A stretch of DNA of 64,000 nt, from the IMG/VR virus record IMGVR_UViG_3300021957_000024, positions 1-64,000 of that record; one strand, given 5' to 3'. The notes beneath the pieces are model-generated. The model was not told the origin of the DNA and made no database searches. It saw nothing but the letters and a program-made list of their open reading frames with translations. Of the stretch, positions 49,969 through 58,457 are shown piece by piece (positions within the stretch are counted from its first letter, which is position 1; every line of letters begins with the position of its first letter). The stretch comes from a virus. Made by a program: the position numbers and the translations under genes.

Positions 49969-50616
49969 TTAAAAAGTATCTCCATCTACTTGTGAAAGAA
50001 CGGCATTATCTGCAGTTCCACTTAAATCTCCACCTAAAGTAACTTGTGCAGAACCACTAAATACTCCAAGTCCATCAACTGTTTCTGTAACGGCATCTGT
50101 TAAACCATCTATGTTATCAGCTGATATTGAACCACTTACAATATGACCACCTTTTGCAACTACTGCAAAACCAGTTTGTGATGTTGAAAATGTAATTAAT
50201 ATATTATCACTATCAACTATTTTTACATTTTCTGGTATTAATTGATAATTATCAGAATTATATGCTTGAACTATTGCATTTTCTGTATCGAGGTTATGTT
50301 CTACACTCCAAGATATGGAATTTGTAAAATTTCTCTTTACTGTTGCAGTTTGAGATACTGTTATATTTGTTAATCTTGAACCATCTCCTACGAATGCAGA
50401 TGCAGTAATCGAACCTGTAATGTTTAATGAACCACTTAAAGTCCCATCATGGTCAAGTGTTACGATTTCTTTTATATTATCACCAGCAGAACCACTTTTA
50501 CGAAGGAATACTTTTCCATCGGTTACATTCATTGCTAATTCACCAATTGCTAAATCTGATGTTGTTGGTTTACTCCCTCCTACAAGACTTCTTTTTAGTT
50601 TTATTATCTGTGCCAT
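49969..50616 (-). CDS. Tail fibre protein C (short)
   Basis: 215 residues. MAQIIKLKRSLVGGSKPTTS then LAIGELAMN is the same attachment module as in fibre A. One beta domain (WSVEHNLDTENAIVQAYNSD) is paralogous to those of fibre A. A final SGSAQVTLGGDLSG and VDGDTF segment follows. It lacks shaft repeats and S74, so it may be a short adaptor. It is 12 bases downstream of fibre D with TAGGAA before the ATG. Confidence 0.8.
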   Translation of the reverse strand: MAQIIKLKRSLVGGSKPTTSDLAIGELAMNVTDGKVFLRKSGSAGDNIKEIVTLDHDGTLSGSLNITGSITASAFVGDGSRLTNITVSQTATVKRNFTNSISWSVEHNLDTENAIVQAYNSDNYQLIPENVKIVDSDNILITFSTSQTGFAVVAKGGHIVSGSISADNIDGLTDAVTETVDGLGVFSGSAQVTLGGDLSGTADNAVLSQVDGDTF

Positions 50617-50628
50617 TCTTTTGGTTTC

Positions 50629-53600
50629 CTAATTTTTTTCTTTTAATTCTTTAACCTCTTTTGATAATTCTTTTACACTTTCTATAAGTAGTGATATTAA
50701 TTTATCATATTTTACTGCTTTAAAACCATCTTCTCGTGTTTGTACCAATTCTGGAAGAATTTTTTCTACTTCTTGAGCAATAACTCCATAATCCTTACCT
50801 TTATAAATATTTTGTTTTTCTTCATTCCATACAAAACTATTACCAGAAATTAAATTTATTTTTTCTAATGGGTTAGAAATTGGTTGAATATTGTCTTTTA
50901 ACCTTTCATCTGAAGATGCAAAAGCAACAACATCACCACCAACATTTACTGCTCCACTAACACCAACACCACCAGTTACTACAAGAGCACCAGTCGTTTT
51001 AGTTGTTGAAGCCGTTGAGTTTGTAATCGATACTGCATTGGATGTAGTATTTCCAGCAGTTGTTACTTCTTGTAAAGTTTTTGTTATTTGGTCTGAACCA
51101 CTTACTACACCATCTCCTAAAGAAAGTAAAATTTTTGCTTCTGAACCAAATTTGCCTGCTTTCCAATAATCATTTGTGGCATCCCATAAAAGAGAACCAC
51201 TTGTAGTTGAACCACCTGTTGAATCTTTAGTTAAAAGACCACTTGTTGTAGCAGAACCACCAAAGTTTAATTCTAAAATATTATCACCAATATTTACATT
51301 ATTTGTTGATGTATATGTAGTTGTTCCTGCAACATTTAAATCTCCACTAATTACAACATTATTATCAAATGTTTTATTTCCACTAATACTTTCATTACCA
51401 GTTGCATTTACATATCTTGTATCATATGATGAAGTAAGTTGAGATGAACCAGATACAATACCACCAGGTAATCCATTTAAATCAGCAAATGTTATTTGTG
51501 ATGAACCACTAACTACACCACCTTTAAGATTTGCAGAAATACTTCCACCATTGATAATCATATCTACTTGTGAAGTATCAGATGATGCTGATATTATGTT
51601 ATTATTTATTCCACTTAATTCAGAATAGTTTATTTGTGAAGAACCAGATACAACACCACCTTTAAGATTTGCAGTAATTACATCGCCACTTCTAATTAAA
51701 TCAACATTTGTTGTATCATTAAATGTTAATGGGTCCTCATGTACATCCCCTTCAAGTGTATCTATTCTACCTTCATGGTCTGATGCTGATGAGAATAATT
51801 CTGTTATATCATTATCATTAGAAGATGTGTAAGTGTTTATTGAACTTAAAATATCTATTACTTGTGAAGAACCAGATACAACACCACCAATTAATTCTGC
51901 ACTTAGTGTATCATTAGTTAAAATCATATTAACTTCTGATGTATCTGATACTGCTAAATTAGTATCTGAAGATATATCAACTGTTTTTAAATAAGAACCA
52001 CTATCCGCTTCAATTGCACTTAACCTTTGGTCTTGAACTGCTTGTTCGGTTGATATAGAACCTGTTTCAGTTGAAAGTTGGTCTAATCTAGTATCTTGTG
52101 TATTATCTTTAGTTTCAAGTGCTCCAGTTGCAGCTGCTAATTCAGCTTCAGTAACATAAGAATCATCTAAAGATGATGTGAAACTTTCTATATTTGATAA
52201 TCTTGAATCTTGTTCATTATCTTTAGTTTCAAGTGCACCAGTTGCTGCAGCTAATTCTGATTCTGTTACATATGAATCATCTAAAGATGATGTGAAACTT
52301 TCTATATTATCTAATCTACTATCAAATGATGAAGTTGTAGAATGAATATTTGTAATGTTTATATCGTTAGATGCAGTATATGCGTTTAAAGATACTGTTG
52401 AATCAGAAGATGATATAAATCCTAAAGAAGTTATTTGTGATGAACCACTAATTGTTCCTTCTGGTGCACCTGCAGCTGAAACTCCATTTAAGAAGTGAGT
52501 TGAGCCTGTATCTAATGTAAGAGTTGCTGAACCACTTAATGCTCCTCCACTTAAACCTAATCCAGAATTTACTTCTGTAATATCACCAGCACCCGCTTCG
52601 ATAACTTTTGTATCAATATAATTTTTTGTTGCTTGAGCAGTACCAATAACTTGTGAGTTACCATCTGCAATTGAGTTAGAATAATGTAAGAATGCTGCAG
52701 TTCCTAATTCTCTAGTTCCTAATAAGTTTGATGAACTGATAAATAATGCAGTATATTCAACATTATCAACTTCAGAAACCGAAGTTAATGATATACCCTC
52801 AAACGATGGAGAATCTGATGTTTGTAATCCACTATCTACATCGGTATCTATTCCATTGATTGTTGCTCTAATTGTACCTTGTGATGGAGAACTAAATGCT
52901 GAACTACTTACAACACTATCTCCTAATTTTGATAAAAATGTACCACTTAATTGTTCTGAACCAGATACAACTCCACCTATTACATCAGCAGAAAGTGTAT
53001 CACCACTTAAAGTCATATTAACTGTACTTGTATCAGAGACAGCTAAGTTTGTATCATCAGAAATATCAACAGTTGTTAAATAAGAACCAGTATTTGCTTC
53101 TATATTTGTTAATCTACTATCTTGCGCAGCTTGTTCTGTGGATATAGAGCCGGTTTCTGTGGATAATTGGTCTAATCTACTATTTTGAGTTGTATTAGTT
53201 GTATCGTTTGATGCAGTATAAGAGTTTAAAGAATCATTTATGTGAGCAGAACCACTTAATACTCCTCTATCATCTAAAGATGCACTAAATCTTGTTTCTG
53301 TCCAATATAAATTTGTTCCTTCATCTAAATTTGATGTTGTTGCAGTTCCAAGGAATGAACCAGAGTGTGCAACTTCATCAGTCATTTTTTGTTTTACTCT
53401 TGCATCAGTATAATAAAGATTTCCTGCTTCAGTTACTTGGTCTGTATCTATACCTGTAAGTTCTCCACCTTCTCCTTTAAATCCTACCGATGAACTTACT
53501 TTTGCATCTAATACAAATTGAGATGTGTTGTGGTCCCATTTTAATGATTTTCCTGCTCCATCAATCTCTAATCCTGCTCCATCTGCAGCTGCTGAATCTG

Positions 53601-54927
53601 CCGAACCACTTGCAACTGTAATTAATTTATCTTCAATTCTTAATTCTGTTGAAGAAATTTCTGTTGAAGAACCTAAAACTGTTAAATCACCAGTAATTGT
53701 CATATTACCAGTAAAGGAACCAGTATTAAATGTTACATCTGATGTTGTTGATAAATTTTGGTTAATTGTATCAAGTTCTGTTTTATTAGAATGTGAATGA
53801 GATACATCACTTAGTAAATCTAATCTACTTTCAAATGATGCAGTTGTAGAATGAATATTTGAAATGTTTATATCAATAGAAGATGTAAATATTTCTACAT
53901 TATCTAATCTTGAATCTTGTGCTGCTTGTTCATTTTCAATTGAACCTGTTTCTGTGGATAATTGGTTTAACCTTACATCTTGTGCAGCTTGTTCATTTTC
54001 AATTGAACCAGTTTCAGTTGAAAGTTGGTCTAATCTGCTATCTTGTGCAGCTTGTTCTGTTGTTATAGAACCAGTTTCAGTTGAAAGTTGGTCTAATCTG
54101 CTATCTTGTGCAGCTTGTTCTGTTGTTATAGAACCAGTTTCAGCTGAAAGTTGGTCTAACCTCACATCTTGTGCTGCTTGTTCAGTTGTTATAGAACTAG
54201 TTTCAGTTGATAATTGGTCTAATCTATCTTCAAATGATGCAGTTGTGGAATGAATATTTGTAATATTATTATCATTTGAAGAAGTATATGAATTTAGTGA
54301 AGTGTTTAATACTTCAGTATCTAAGTATGTTTTATCTATTATAGTACCTTGCCAAGTACCTGTTGAAATTGTACCAACCGTAGTAATTGAACTGGCACCT
54401 GTAAATCCTGTCTTATCGGCATCATTTAGTGTTACTTGAGATGAACCACTAAATACACCATCTCCACCTACTTGTAAAAATCCAAAATCATCAATTTGTT
54501 GTGATGTAGAAACTAAACCAGAGCCTGGGAAAGATGGATTTTCTATTGAAGCAGATTCAACATATAAATTTTTATATTTTCGTGTTGAAGAACCTATATC
54601 ATATACACTAGGACTATCAGGTATTAAAGAACCACTTAAACTAGCATTTAATTGTATTTCATCACTACCACTATCACCTAAAGTTATATTACCACCAAGT
54701 ATAATGTTACCAGTTATATTTGCATCACCTGATAAAGTTAAATTATCGGCATTAACATCACCTGTAAATGTAATATCACCAGCAGTATTTGAACCAAGTT
54801 TTACTAGTGTAATATTAGAAGAACCATCACCAACTTGTAGTGTATCACTATTTGTGTTAAAAAACGGTTCTGCTAACTGAGGGTCTGTAAATGAGGTACC
54901 TCTCCTAAATTTTAATGTATAAGCCAT
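50629..54927 (-). CDS. Long tail fibre protein D with S74 intramolecular chaperone
   Basis: 1,432 residues. MAYTLKFRRGTSF opens an attachment module. Residues 234-350 are a coiled-coil shaft of 21-residue repeats, followed by alternating beta segments (SGSSQIT) and further short coils. The shared module (NNVNIGDNILELNFGG ... SGSLLWDATNDYWK) occurs near residue 1,270. The C terminus begins FASSDERLKDNIQPI and contains DYGVIAQEVEKILPELV: an S74 autocleaving chaperone. Length suggests a long fibre reaching receptors. AAAGGA and two late-type motifs lie upstream. Confidence 0.88.
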   Translation of the reverse strand: MAYTLKFRRGTSFTDPQLAEPFFNTNSDTLQVGDGSSNITLVKLGSNTAGDITFTGDVNADNLTLSGDANITGNIILGGNITLGDSGSDEIQLNASLSGSLIPDSPSVYDIGSSTRKYKNLYVESASIENPSFPGSGLVSTSQQIDDFGFLQVGGDGVFSGSSQVTLNDADKTGFTGASSITTVGTISTGTWQGTIIDKTYLDTEVLNTSLNSYTSSNDNNITNIHSTTASFEDRLDQLSTETSSITTEQAAQDVRLDQLSAETGSITTEQAAQDSRLDQLSTETGSITTEQAAQDSRLDQLSTETGSIENEQAAQDVRLNQLSTETGSIENEQAAQDSRLDNVEIFTSSIDINISNIHSTTASFESRLDLLSDVSHSHSNKTELDTINQNLSTTSDVTFNTGSFTGNMTITGDLTVLGSSTEISSTELRIEDKLITVASGSADSAAADGAGLEIDGAGKSLKWDHNTSQFVLDAKVSSSVGFKGEGGELTGIDTDQVTEAGNLYYTDARVKQKMTDEVAHSGSFLGTATTSNLDEGTNLYWTETRFSASLDDRGVLSGSAHINDSLNSYTASNDTTNTTQNSRLDQLSTETGSISTEQAAQDSRLTNIEANTGSYLTTVDISDDTNLAVSDTSTVNMTLSGDTLSADVIGGVVSGSEQLSGTFLSKLGDSVVSSSAFSSPSQGTIRATINGIDTDVDSGLQTSDSPSFEGISLTSVSEVDNVEYTALFISSSNLLGTRELGTAAFLHYSNSIADGNSQVIGTAQATKNYIDTKVIEAGAGDITEVNSGLGLSGGALSGSATLTLDTGSTHFLNGVSAAGAPEGTISGSSQITSLGFISSSDSTVSLNAYTASNDINITNIHSTTSSFDSRLDNIESFTSSLDDSYVTESELAAATGALETKDNEQDSRLSNIESFTSSLDDSYVTEAELAAATGALETKDNTQDTRLDQLSTETGSISTEQAVQDQRLSAIEADSGSYLKTVDISSDTNLAVSDTSEVNMILTNDTLSAELIGGVVSGSSQVIDILSSINTYTSSNDNDITELFSSASDHEGRIDTLEGDVHEDPLTFNDTTNVDLIRSGDVITANLKGGVVSGSSQINYSELSGINNNIISASSDTSQVDMIINGGSISANLKGGVVSGSSQITFADLNGLPGGIVSGSSQLTSSYDTRYVNATGNESISGNKTFDNNVVISGDLNVAGTTTYTSTNNVNIGDNILELNFGGSATTSGLLTKDSTGGSTTSGSLLWDATNDYWKAGKFGSEAKILLSLGDGVVSGSDQITKTLQEVTTAGNTTSNAVSITNSTASTTKTTGALVVTGGVGVSGAVNVGGDVVAFASSDERLKDNIQPISNPLEKINLISGNSFVWNEEKQNIYKGKDYGVIAQEVEKILPELVQTREDGFKAVKYDKLISLLIESVKELSKEVKELKEKN
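53878..54228 (-). repeat. Tandem 63-bp repeats encoding a coiled-coil shaft (fibre D)
   Basis: RLDQL-type units recur at residues 235, 256, 277, 298, 319 and 340: an exact 21-residue period, i.e. three heptads, with TEQAAQDSRLDQLSTETGSI as the usual unit. High DNA identity makes the array prone to recombination. Confidence 0.9.
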
Positions 54928-54954
54928 TTAATTATATTGTCCTTTTTATATTAC

Positions 54955-54967
54955 TTATAAATATACT
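54955..54967 (-). promoter_or_regulatory. Late-type motif for fibre D, proximal
   Basis: Minus-strand AGTATATTTATAAG, about 28 bases before the ATG and followed by AAAGGAC. No -33 element. Confidence 0.55.
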
Positions 54968-55007
54968 GCACCTAAATTTTGGTTATGTAATATACTATTC
55001 TTCCACC

Positions 55008-55020
55008 TATATAAATATAA
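55008..55020 (-). promoter_or_regulatory. Late-type motif for fibre D, distal
   Basis: Minus-strand TTATATTTATATAG, just after the fibre E terminator; a second possible start in tandem with 54955-54967. Confidence 0.5.
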
Positions 55021-55041
55021 AAAAATAAAAAGTATAAAAAA

Positions 55042-55067
55042 AATCCCCCAAGTTACCAAGGAGGATT
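55042..55067 (-). terminator. Rho-independent terminator after fibre E
   Basis: AATCCCCC (55042-55049) pairs with GGAGGATT (55060-55067) with one G-U in the minus-strand RNA and a 10-base loop; a T run follows (55041-55036). Confidence 0.75.
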
Positions 55068-55090
55068 AATTTTATTTAAGTAAATTCTTA

Positions 55091-57697
55091 TTAGAATGTA
55101 CCTCCATCAATCTCGTTACTTGCAACGAATGATGAACCATTCCATTGAATTACATCACCAGCAGTTGAAGCCGCAACTGATTCAAGTGATTTGTTTGAAT
55201 CAAAGTAAACAAACGAGTTAGCAGTTGCAGCATTGATTCTCAATTCTGCAGTTCCACTAATTGTTACATCTGTTCCATCATCAGTAATCAATGAATCAAC
55301 TAATAATCCATTAGCATCAGCCTTAAGAACTGTATTAGAAGTTGGAGAAGAATCTAATCTCGCAAATTCTTTTTCAGAACTTAATGCTCCACCAACCCAC
55401 TTATCAGTTGCAGAATCCCATAAAAACGAACCACTTACAGTTGTACCATCAACGTCAGTTACTAATAAACCAGCATCTCCAGCACCTTGTGCGTAGTTAA
55501 GTTCTAAGATTCTATCACCAATTGTTACTTGAGTTGAATCAACAGTTGTTGTTGTTCCTTCTACTACAAGATTACCACCTACTGTAAGGTTGTTACCAAT
55601 TGTTACATCATTTGGTAATCCAACTGTTATAGTTTGACCTGAAACTGAAGTTTCAATTTCATTTGCCGTACCTACAACACTTAAATCTTGTGTTTTAAGT
55701 GAAACACTTCCATTACCAGTTGAACCACTAATATCTAATGTACTAGCAACACCAGTTAAGCTTGAACCATCACCACTAAATGAACCAGTAAATGTAGTAT
55801 CACCTGCAACATTACCTATATCATCACCACTAATTCTACCAGTACCGAAATCAGTTGCCTGATTTGATAATGAAGAAACAACTTGTGCTGAACCAGATAT
55901 TGTTCCACTACCACCTGCGATTGTTTCATAAGTAATTGCTCCACCTAAATCAGTATCAACACCTGCAATTGTAATTCCATCGTTAGTAAGTGATGAATTT
56001 GCAATGTTTGAAATAGTGTTATTTGAAGCATCAATAGTTTTGTTAGTTAAAGTTACAGTATCACTTGCAAATGAACTTGTATATGATTCTAAATTATCAG
56101 CTCTTGCTTCTAAAGCAGAATCTGCAGTTTCAAGTGCACCTGTTGCTGCTGCTAATTCAGATTGGTCTACAAAATCTCCACTTACAGAACTTGTAAATGC
56201 AGATAATTGGTCTAATCTTGTATCTTGTGCAGATTGGTTTGTATCATTTGATGCAGTATATGCATTTAATGAAGCATTTAATACCTCATCATCTAAATAT
56301 GCTTTATCAATAACAGTTCCATTCCATACACCAGTTGATATAGTACCTAAAGTTGTGATTGAACTAGCACCTGTAAATCCAGTTTTATCAGCATCTTGTA
56401 ATACTACTTGACCTGAACCAGATACAATACCACCTGGTAAACTTGCTAAATCAGCGAATGTGATTTGAGAAGAACCAGATACAACACCGTCTCCATTTGC
56501 TAATAATATTTTAACTTCTGAACCACTTTGTCCTGCAATCCATTGGTCATTTGTTCCATCCCAAAGAATTGAACCTGAAACAGTACTTGGTGCAGTTGCA
56601 TCATTTGCATATAAACCTGCATATACAGATGAACCACCATAGTTTAAGTTAATAATATTATCACCTACATCTAATGTATTTGAGTTAATTGTTGTAGTTG
56701 TACCTTGTACATTTAAGTTACCAGTAATAGAAACATTACCAGTAAGTGTTGGGTTATCAACTATATCGATTGCAATTTGGTCATTAGTTACCGTAGTTTC
56801 AGTTACTCCACTTGTACCAACGATGTTAAGAGTACCACTTGAAAGTGAAACTGTATCGTCAGAACCATTATCACCACCAATTGTTAAATCAGTTGCTAAG
56901 CCAGTTAATCCACTACCATCACCTTCGAATGAACCAGTGAAAGTTGAACCTCCATCTACATCACCAAAGTCATCACCACTTACTCTACCAGTACCGAAAT
57001 CGGTTGCTTGGTTAGAAAGTGCTGAAACAACTTGAGCTGAACCAGAGTGAACTCCTGTTCCTTCTAAAATTTTTGCTGCAGTTATTGAACCACCTAAAGC
57101 AGTTGAATTACCAGCAATTGAAATTGTGTTGTTTGAAATTGTTGTACCATCTACTTGTGATGAACCACTAATTACGGTTTCAGCATCTAATCTTGCCTTA
57201 ACTCTATCATTAGTGAAATATAAGTTTGTACCTTCAGATACATCATCAGTATCAAATCCTGTTTTATCTGCATCATTCAGTACTATTTGACTTGAACCAC
57301 TTACTATACCAGCTGATAAGTTAGATAAATCTGTAAAAGAAACTTGTGATGAACCTGATACTATTCCTGTTCCACCTGTTTCAGGACTTGCTTTAACTTC
57401 GATGTTTCCACCTTTGTTAAGGATATAAAGTTTATTATCATCAGTATCATAGAAAGGGATACCATCAACATGAGTGTTGTAGTCTCCACCAGTTAAATCT
57501 GGTACGGTTGTCCCTTGTAATATTTTATTTACAGGTGTAGCCGTTGAACCATCAATACCAACAAATACTAAACTATCACCATTCGCGATTGTTCCTAAAC
57601 CAGATGAACCGGTAACTACTAGGAGTTCACCAGCTCTTGTAGTTGCCGTTGCTACACCTTCGAGATTACCTCTTCTGTGTTTAATAATTTGTGCCAT
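55091..57697 (-). CDS. Tail fibre protein E
   Basis: 868 residues. MAQIIKHRRGNLEGVATATT starts an attachment module, followed by GGDYNTHVDGIPFYDTDDNK. The shared fibre module occurs twice (DVGDNIINLNYGGSS ... SILWDGTNDQW and TIGDRILELNYAQGA ... SFLWDSATDKW), showing internal duplication. SGSSQV segments alternate with a short coil. No S74 domain; it ends SSFVASNEIDGGTF. It has an unusually long 5' region (about 150 bases) with two palindromes. Confidence 0.82.
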   Translation of the reverse strand: MAQIIKHRRGNLEGVATATTRAGELLVVTGSSGLGTIANGDSLVFVGIDGSTATPVNKILQGTTVPDLTGGDYNTHVDGIPFYDTDDNKLYILNKGGNIEVKASPETGGTGIVSGSSQVSFTDLSNLSAGIVSGSSQIVLNDADKTGFDTDDVSEGTNLYFTNDRVKARLDAETVISGSSQVDGTTISNNTISIAGNSTALGGSITAAKILEGTGVHSGSAQVVSALSNQATDFGTGRVSGDDFGDVDGGSTFTGSFEGDGSGLTGLATDLTIGGDNGSDDTVSLSSGTLNIVGTSGVTETTVTNDQIAIDIVDNPTLTGNVSITGNLNVQGTTTTINSNTLDVGDNIINLNYGGSSVYAGLYANDATAPSTVSGSILWDGTNDQWIAGQSGSEVKILLANGDGVVSGSSQITFADLASLPGGIVSGSGQVVLQDADKTGFTGASSITTLGTISTGVWNGTVIDKAYLDDEVLNASLNAYTASNDTNQSAQDTRLDQLSAFTSSVSGDFVDQSELAAATGALETADSALEARADNLESYTSSFASDTVTLTNKTIDASNNTISNIANSSLTNDGITIAGVDTDLGGAITYETIAGGSGTISGSAQVVSSLSNQATDFGTGRISGDDIGNVAGDTTFTGSFSGDGSSLTGVASTLDISGSTGNGSVSLKTQDLSVVGTANEIETSVSGQTITVGLPNDVTIGNNLTVGGNLVVEGTTTTVDSTQVTIGDRILELNYAQGAGDAGLLVTDVDGTTVSGSFLWDSATDKWVGGALSSEKEFARLDSSPTSNTVLKADANGLLVDSLITDDGTDVTISGTAELRINAATANSFVYFDSNKSLESVAASTAGDVIQWNGSSFVASNEIDGGTF

Positions 57698-57785
57698 TTT
57701 TAATTTTTTCCTTTTTTGTTAATTAATTATTTGTTTTTTTTTATATAACCTTTATTTAAAAAGTGTTTGAAACATATTGTTCAAC
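57698..57785 (-). other. A/T-rich leader of fibre E
   Basis: No gene. Contains AAAAAAGGAAA before the ATG at 57697 and otherwise A/T-rich sequence. Confidence 0.4.
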
Positions 57786-57820
57786 GGGTATATACCCTTA
57801 TAAAACACTATATAGTGTTT
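57786..57820. promoter_or_regulatory. Two adjacent perfect palindromes upstream of fibre E
   Basis: GGGTATATACCC (57786-57797) and AAACACTATATAGTGTTT (57803-57820), five bases apart, immediately downstream of a late-type motif. They could be an operator pair or, as RNA, two leader hairpins with AUAU loops. Confidence 0.6.
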
Positions 57821-57824
57821 ATAT

Positions 57825-57836
57825 TATATAAATATG
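57825..57836 (-). promoter_or_regulatory. Late-type motif for fibre E
   Basis: Minus-strand CATATTTATATA directly preceding the palindrome pair. Confidence 0.5.
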
Positions 57837-57853
57837 AAAATATCTTTTTAATA

Positions 57854-58441
57854 CTAAAAAGTATCTCCATCAATTTCTACTTTTTGTACTCCACCAATAA
57901 AATGTGTAGAGCCTGTACTTACGTTTATACCATTTGAATTTAAAACAATACCATCTCCTGGGTCTAATTCAAGTACAACATTTCCACTTGATGAACCACC
58001 AATAATACCTTCATCTGATGTGAATACTGCAGTAATATCACCACTTCCACCACCTCCACCAGAACCAGTTAATGCAGATAAATCAACAGACATTGATACT
58101 CTATTTGAACCTTCAATATCTTGTCCAAAGAATGTTAGTGTTGCAACTCCATCAAAAGAAGCACTTACAAATGAACCACTATCAAATGACCAAGCTGAAA
58201 AAGATACTGAATCTTCAAATACATCAATAAAATTAGCAAGTTGAACATTAGCTTTATATAATGAACCACTATCTTCGACATAGATTATCTGTCCATCCGA
58301 AAAATAGCTCGGAGCGATACCAGATAAATCAGAGGATGAATATACCTTAAAGGCACCTCTAATATAATCTACATCTGCAAGAGCCGTGTTCGCGGTTATC
58401 GCTGCTGATGTTAAACTTAATTTTGAACTTATACTTGGCAT
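57854..58441 (-). CDS. Short fibre-like structural protein
   Basis: 195 residues. MPSISSKLSLTSAAITANTA then LADVDYIRGAFKVYSSS, a central beta domain and a glycine run (GSGGGGGSGDITAVF) precede FTSDEGIIGGSSSGNVVLEL. It ends STHFIGGVQKVEIDGDTF, a DGDTF ending shared with fibre C. Probably a fibre connector. TAGGAA before the ATG; 16 bases downstream of the giant fibre gene. Confidence 0.7.
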   Translation of the reverse strand: MPSISSKLSLTSAAITANTALADVDYIRGAFKVYSSSDLSGIAPSYFSDGQIIYVEDSGSLYKANVQLANFIDVFEDSVSFSAWSFDSGSFVSASFDGVATLTFFGQDIEGSNRVSMSVDLSALTGSGGGGGSGDITAVFTSDEGIIGGSSSGNVVLELDPGDGIVLNSNGINVSTGSTHFIGGVQKVEIDGDTF

Positions 58442-58457
58442 ATTATATTCCTATCAT

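Noticed and set aside
53878-54228. Regular repeats as a CRISPR array
   Set aside because: Units are contiguous, in frame and protein-coding with a 21-residue period; there are no unique spacers.
53864-54253. Plus-strand ORF with Cys-rich repeats
   Set aside because: It is the antisense image of the 63-bp coiled-coil repeats of fibre D.
15170-57836. TATAAATA on the plus strand as T4-type late promoters
   Set aside because: In that orientation they would direct plus-strand transcription, where there are no genes. The minus-strand reading TATATTTATA is the useful one.
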